The position numbers and the translations under genes were made by a program. A stretch of 64,000 nucleotides of DNA, from positions 62,001-126,000 of the forward strand of contig NZ_JAEVYN010000003.1 of NCBI RefSeq assembly GCF_016807185.1. Reading direction: 5' to 3'. The DNA comes from Leptolyngbya sp. Cla-17 (GTDB lineage Bacteria > Cyanobacteriota > Cyanobacteriia > Leptolyngbyales > Leptolyngbyaceae). Under the pieces are notes generated by a model. That model was not told the DNA's origin. It worked only from the letters and a program-made list of their open reading frames with translations, and searched no databases. Positions 60,498 through 64,000 of this stretch are shown here, piece after piece. Numbering within the stretch: the first letter of the stretch is position 1; every line of letters starts with the position of its first letter.

Positions 60498-63212
60498 ATG
60501 GCAGCGCAAACTCAAGAAGAAATTCGCTTGGCAGAAGCGATCGCCCATACAGCACACTGGCGCAGATGGGGACCCTACTTGAGCGATCGCCAGTGGGGCA
60601 CGGTGCGCGAAGATTATAGTCAGCATGGCACTGCCTGGGACTATTTCTCCCATGATCAGGCACGTTCGCGCGCGTACCGCTGGGGTGAAGATGGGTTATT
60701 GGGCATTTCCGATAACCATCAACGACTGTGTTTTGCGATCGCCCTGTGGAATGGTGAAGATTCCATCTTGAAAGAGCGTCTGTTTGGTCTCACAGGTAAC
60801 GAAGGTAATCATGGGGAAGATGTCAAAGAATACTATTTTTACCTGGACAATACCCCGACGCATTCATATATGAAGGCGCTTTATAAATATCCGCATACAG
60901 CCTTTCCCTATGACCAACTGGTAGCAGAAAACCGTCGCCGAGATCGACATCAGCCAGAGTTTGAGCTGCTAGATACAGGTATATTTGACGAAAATCGCTA
61001 CTTCGATGTGTTTGTGGAATATGCCAAGAGATCGGCTGAAGATGTGCTGATCCAAATTACCATCATCAATCGAGGGGCAGAAGCAAAAACGCTGCATTTG
61101 CTGCCCACGCTCTGGTTCCGCAATACCTGGTCATGGGATGGTAAATCAGACAAACCAACCTTACAAGCCCTTCATTCTGACGATGACAGCACTCTGATTG
61201 AAGCCTTTCATCCGACCTTAGAGAAACGATGGTTCTATGCAGAGGGAAAGGCAGAGGTTCTCTTCACAGAAAATGAGACCAATAGTGAGCGCCTTTTCGG
61301 ACTGCCCAATGCCTCCGCTTACGTGAAAGATGGCATTCATGAGTATCTTGTGCAGGGCCGCAAAGAAGCGGTGAATCCCGCTCAAACAGGTACAAAAGTG
61401 GCTGTTCATTACCTCTTGACACTCTCGCCAGGAGAAACCAAAACCATTCAGCTACGCCTTAGTGATGTGCCCAATTTAGCACAACCGTTAGGGCATGAAT
61501 TTAACGCCGTCTTTGCGGCACGGAAGCAGGAAGCCGATGCGTTTTATCAGCGCATCACGCCCTTCCCTCTCAGTGAAGATAGGCGAAATGTCCAGCGGCA
61601 AGCCTTTGCAGGTATGTTGTGGTGTAAGCAGTATTACCACTACATTATCGAAGACTGGTTGAAAGGCGATATCACTGCACCAAAACTGCCAATAGAACGC
61701 AAGCGGGGCAGAAATCGCGAGTGGTTCCATTTCTACGCTGATGATATTCTCTCCATGTGTGACAAGTGGGAATATCCCTGGTTTGCTGCCTGGGATCTGG
61801 CTTTCCACTGCATTACCCTGTCCATGATTGATCCTGATTTTGCTAAATATCAGTTGGATGTGCTGACGCGGGAATGGTATATGCATCCCAATGGGCAAAT
61901 TCCCGCCTATGAATGGGCGTTTGGCGATGTCAATCCACCCGTTCATGCCTGGGCAACCTGGCGGGTTTATCAGATGGAGCAAAAGATCTATGGCAAGAGC
62001 GATCGCCAGTTTCTAGAGCGTGTCTTTCAAAAGCTCATGCTCAATTTCACCTGGTGGGTGAATCGCAAGGATACCAAAGGCAACAACGTTTTTCAGGGTG
62101 GCTTTCTGGGACTGGATAACATTGGCGTGTTCGATCGCAGCGCTGCACTCCCAACAGGGGGACATATTGACCAATCCGATGGCACCAGTTGGATGGGGAT
62201 GTATTGCCTTAATATGCTGACGATTGCCCTAGAATTGGCAAAAACCAATCCTGTCTACGAGGACATCGCCACCAAGTTCTTTGAACACTATCTCTACATT
62301 GCCGATGCCATGAACCACATTGGCGAGATGGAAGACTCGCTTTGGGATGAAGCCGATGGTTTCTACTATGATGTACTCCATTTGCCGGACGATCTCCAGA
62401 TTGAAATGAAGGTGCGATCGATGGTTGGGTTAATTCCCCTGTTTGCCGTTGAAACAATCGCACCAGAAACTCTGCAACAGTTACCTAACTTCAAGAAACG
62501 CCTGGAATGGTTCATCCAAAATCGTCCTGACCTCCGGCGCAATGTGGCGTGTATGGAAACACAAGGGATGGGTGCAACTCGCTTGCTGGCGATCGCCTCC
62601 CAGGACAAGCTCAAACGCATTCTACAAAAAATGCTGGATGAGTCCGAATTCTTTGGCGAATACGGGATTCGAGCCGTCTCCCGCTATCACGCTGATCATC
62701 CCTATATCTTTTATGCCAACGGGATGGAGTGCCGCGTCGATTATGAACCCGCCGAATCCACCAGTGGCTTGTTTGGTGGCAACTCCAATTGGCGCGGTCC
62801 CGTCTGGTTCCCAGTGAATTATTTGCTGATTGAATCGCTGCAAAAATTCCATCATTATTTGGGCGATGACTTTAAAGTAGAGTGTCCGACAGGTTCTGGA
62901 CACATGCTGACGCTCCAGGAAGTGGCATCTGCCTTATCCGAACGGCTCACTCGCATCTTTCTGAGAAACCCAGCGGGCGATCGTCCCGTTTATGGCGGTA
63001 CTGAGCAGTTTCAGACCGATCCGCATTGGCGCGATTTGATCCTGTTCTATGAATATTTCCACGGCGACAATGGAGCGGGTATTGGTGCCAGTCATCAAAC
63101 GGGCTGGACTGGCTTGGTGGCTCAACTCATTCAGGAATTTGGCGAATACGAGGGGCAATCTCCATCACCGAACGCTGAAGTGGAGAGTGTTAAAGCGCTA
63201 GCCCATCCTTAG
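60498..63212 (+). CDS. GH63/MGH1-like glucosidase
   Basis: Large soluble enzyme of 904 aa. The N-terminal segment (AHWRRWGPYLSDRQWGTVRED) and the (alpha/alpha)6 barrel with YADDILSMCDKWEYPWFAAWDLAFH, IPAYEWAFGDVNPPVHAWA and GGNSNWRGPVWFPVNYLLI match the bacterial GH63-like glucosidases (MGH1 fold). The catalytic pair is probably Asp in WDLAFH and a Glu in the later helices, but I cannot fix them. It likely cleaves alpha-glucosidic bonds in compatible solutes or glycogen-derived sugars. Function inferred. Confidence 0.85.
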   Translation: MAAQTQEEIRLAEAIAHTAHWRRWGPYLSDRQWGTVREDYSQHGTAWDYFSHDQARSRAYRWGEDGLLGISDNHQRLCFAIALWNGEDSILKERLFGLTGNEGNHGEDVKEYYFYLDNTPTHSYMKALYKYPHTAFPYDQLVAENRRRDRHQPEFELLDTGIFDENRYFDVFVEYAKRSAEDVLIQITIINRGAEAKTLHLLPTLWFRNTWSWDGKSDKPTLQALHSDDDSTLIEAFHPTLEKRWFYAEGKAEVLFTENETNSERLFGLPNASAYVKDGIHEYLVQGRKEAVNPAQTGTKVAVHYLLTLSPGETKTIQLRLSDVPNLAQPLGHEFNAVFAARKQEADAFYQRITPFPLSEDRRNVQRQAFAGMLWCKQYYHYIIEDWLKGDITAPKLPIERKRGRNREWFHFYADDILSMCDKWEYPWFAAWDLAFHCITLSMIDPDFAKYQLDVLTREWYMHPNGQIPAYEWAFGDVNPPVHAWATWRVYQMEQKIYGKSDRQFLERVFQKLMLNFTWWVNRKDTKGNNVFQGGFLGLDNIGVFDRSAALPTGGHIDQSDGTSWMGMYCLNMLTIALELAKTNPVYEDIATKFFEHYLYIADAMNHIGEMEDSLWDEADGFYYDVLHLPDDLQIEMKVRSMVGLIPLFAVETIAPETLQQLPNFKKRLEWFIQNRPDLRRNVACMETQGMGATRLLAIASQDKLKRILQKMLDESEFFGEYGIRAVSRYHADHPYIFYANGMECRVDYEPAESTSGLFGGNSNWRGPVWFPVNYLLIESLQKFHHYLGDDFKVECPTGSGHMLTLQEVASALSERLTRIFLRNPAGDRPVYGGTEQFQTDPHWRDLILFYEYFHGDNGAGIGASHQTGWTGLVAQLIQEFGEYEGQSPSPNAEVESVKALAHP

Positions 63213-63274
63213 AAAGCTGAATGCAAGCTAACGGATGATTATTATGTTGGGTATGCCTTGTGGGAGAACCAGTG

Positions 63275-64000
63275 ATGACAACGAATCTTCAAGTGGGCGA
63301 TCGCTTCCCCGATTTTGTTTTGCCCAATCACCAGAATGATCAAACACAGCTTTCTCGTTTCACACAACCGGGTCTGATGGATCAAACGCTAGGTTTCCTG
63401 GATGGTTATCCACTCATTCTGGTGTTTTATCGAGGCTTTTTTTGCCCACGAGATCGTCAACAGTTTCGCCAGCTTGTGCAATTTCAAGAGGAATTAGCAG
63501 TCAACTATGGCAAACTTGCTGTGGTAAGTGCCGATCCACCGCTCGTGCAAGCTGCCTTTCGGGCGGGTTTGGAGGCACAGTGGCAATTTCTAGCGGATGA
63601 ACAGCGAACCATCATCAAACAGATCAACATCTTGGATGAAACGGAAGGAGAGTATGCCTACCGTGCTCAGCCTTACACATTTGTCCTGCGTCCGAATCTA
63701 ACAATCCACAAAATCTACAATGGCTGGTTTTTTGTTGGGCGACCGACGATCGAAGAACTGCGACACGATCTGCGGACACTAATGGAAACGCGATCGGACT
63801 ACCGCTACGAGTCATACAACACTCCCGATGTGAAGCAAATCCGCATTCCCCAACAAGATTGGCTTGATGGGGCACCACCCTTGGGCACGAACGGTTTAAC
63901 GGTTGGGCAAGGCATCATTCGCTGGTTTGATCTTCAGTCAGGTAACGGCATGATTGTCAGAGATGATACGAATGACGAGATCTTCTTCAATTTCACAGCC
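63275..64000 (+). CDS. Peroxiredoxin-like protein fused to a cold-shock domain (partial)
   Basis: From ATG 63275, 242 codons stay open to the window edge. Residues 1-170 form a redoxin/AhpC-TSA domain: VGDRFPDFVLPNHQ, then ILVFYRGFFCPRDRQQF with the putative peroxidatic Cys, and VVSADPP. After a linker, from about residue 218, the sequence GIIRWFDLQSGNGMIVRDD ends DEIFFNFTA, a cold-shock domain start (GxVKWFnxxkGfGFI..dvFvH). The domain continues outside. I know of peroxiredoxins and CSDs separately but not of this as a common fusion. Confidence 0.8.
   Translation, partial: MTTNLQVGDRFPDFVLPNHQNDQTQLSRFTQPGLMDQTLGFLDGYPLILVFYRGFFCPRDRQQFRQLVQFQEELAVNYGKLAVVSADPPLVQAAFRAGLEAQWQFLADEQRTIIKQINILDETEGEYAYRAQPYTFVLRPNLTIHKIYNGWFFVGRPTIEELRHDLRTLMETRSDYRYESYNTPDVKQIRIPQQDWLDGAPPLGTNGLTVGQGIIRWFDLQSGNGMIVRDDTNDEIFFNFTA

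Overview
The window reads as chromosomal DNA of a filamentous, Leptolyngbya/Nostoc-like cyanobacterium. The octamer GCGATCGC and its core CGATCG recur throughout. The gene families also fit: GAF-rich phytochrome-type kinases, an RppA/RppB pair, a DUF2382 (AvaK-like) protein, an Anabaena-sensory-rhodopsin-transducer homologue, Uma2 nucleases and HNH-type group II introns. I saw no tRNA, rRNA or CRISPR array.

Layout. 1-4.8 kb: the N-terminus of a 7TM sensor (cut by the window edge) and a large hybrid photo/ethylene-type sensor kinase. 4.9-6.15 kb: an ORF-less group II intron lying in the end of an old repeat element. 6.2-13.4 kb: MscS channel, 7TM-HD phosphohydrolase, CPA1 antiporter and AI-2E-type exporter. 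13.6-18.9 kb: a graveyard with an intact IS630, an IS5 with a probable -1 frameshift, and relics of DUF2254, AI-2E, PDZ and pRiA4b-ORF3 genes around an intact PRC-barrel/DUF2382 gene. 18.9-25.6 kb: RppA/RppB two-component system, a duplicated-domain lipoprotein, an Nramp-like transporter, a HAD phosphatase and the orphan rhodopsin transducer. 25.7-35.8 kb: a mostly co-directional stress/osmotic run (small lipoprotein, GH13 trehalose-synthase-like, DUF1206, LLM flavoprotein, MscS and DUF2254 overlapping by 4 nt, CPA2 antiporter, double USP, MarR, membrane protein).

36.0-41.3 kb looks like one regulatory unit: cytochrome b561, spondin/RTX secreted protein, periplasmic thioredoxin, CcdA, ECF sigma factor and RskA-type anti-sigma. 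A conserved 41-bp motif precedes the first three genes and is a candidate promoter for that sigma factor. 41.5-50.1 kb: a sensor kinase, two MITE-like repeats, a solitary DUF262/DUF1524 (GmrSD-like) protein, a TetR/GNAT divergent pair with duplicated operators, a decayed gene, and a full-length group II intron whose reverse transcriptase is interrupted by a 100-bp MITE. 50.2-58.8 kb: redox and detoxification genes (GMC oxidoreductase and a second decayed GMC tail, DM13 lipoprotein, SDR, aquaporin, FNR-ferredoxin fusion, VOC protein, Uma2). 58.9-64 kb: GIY-YIG protein, a 40-bp-period repeat array beside an integrase relic, a GH63-type glucosidase, and a peroxiredoxin fused to a cold-shock domain that runs off the end.

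The strongest leads are the sigma-factor module with its repeated motif, the pair of group II introns (one ORF-less, one MITE-broken), the ethylene/bilin sensor kinase, and the peroxiredoxin-cold-shock fusion.
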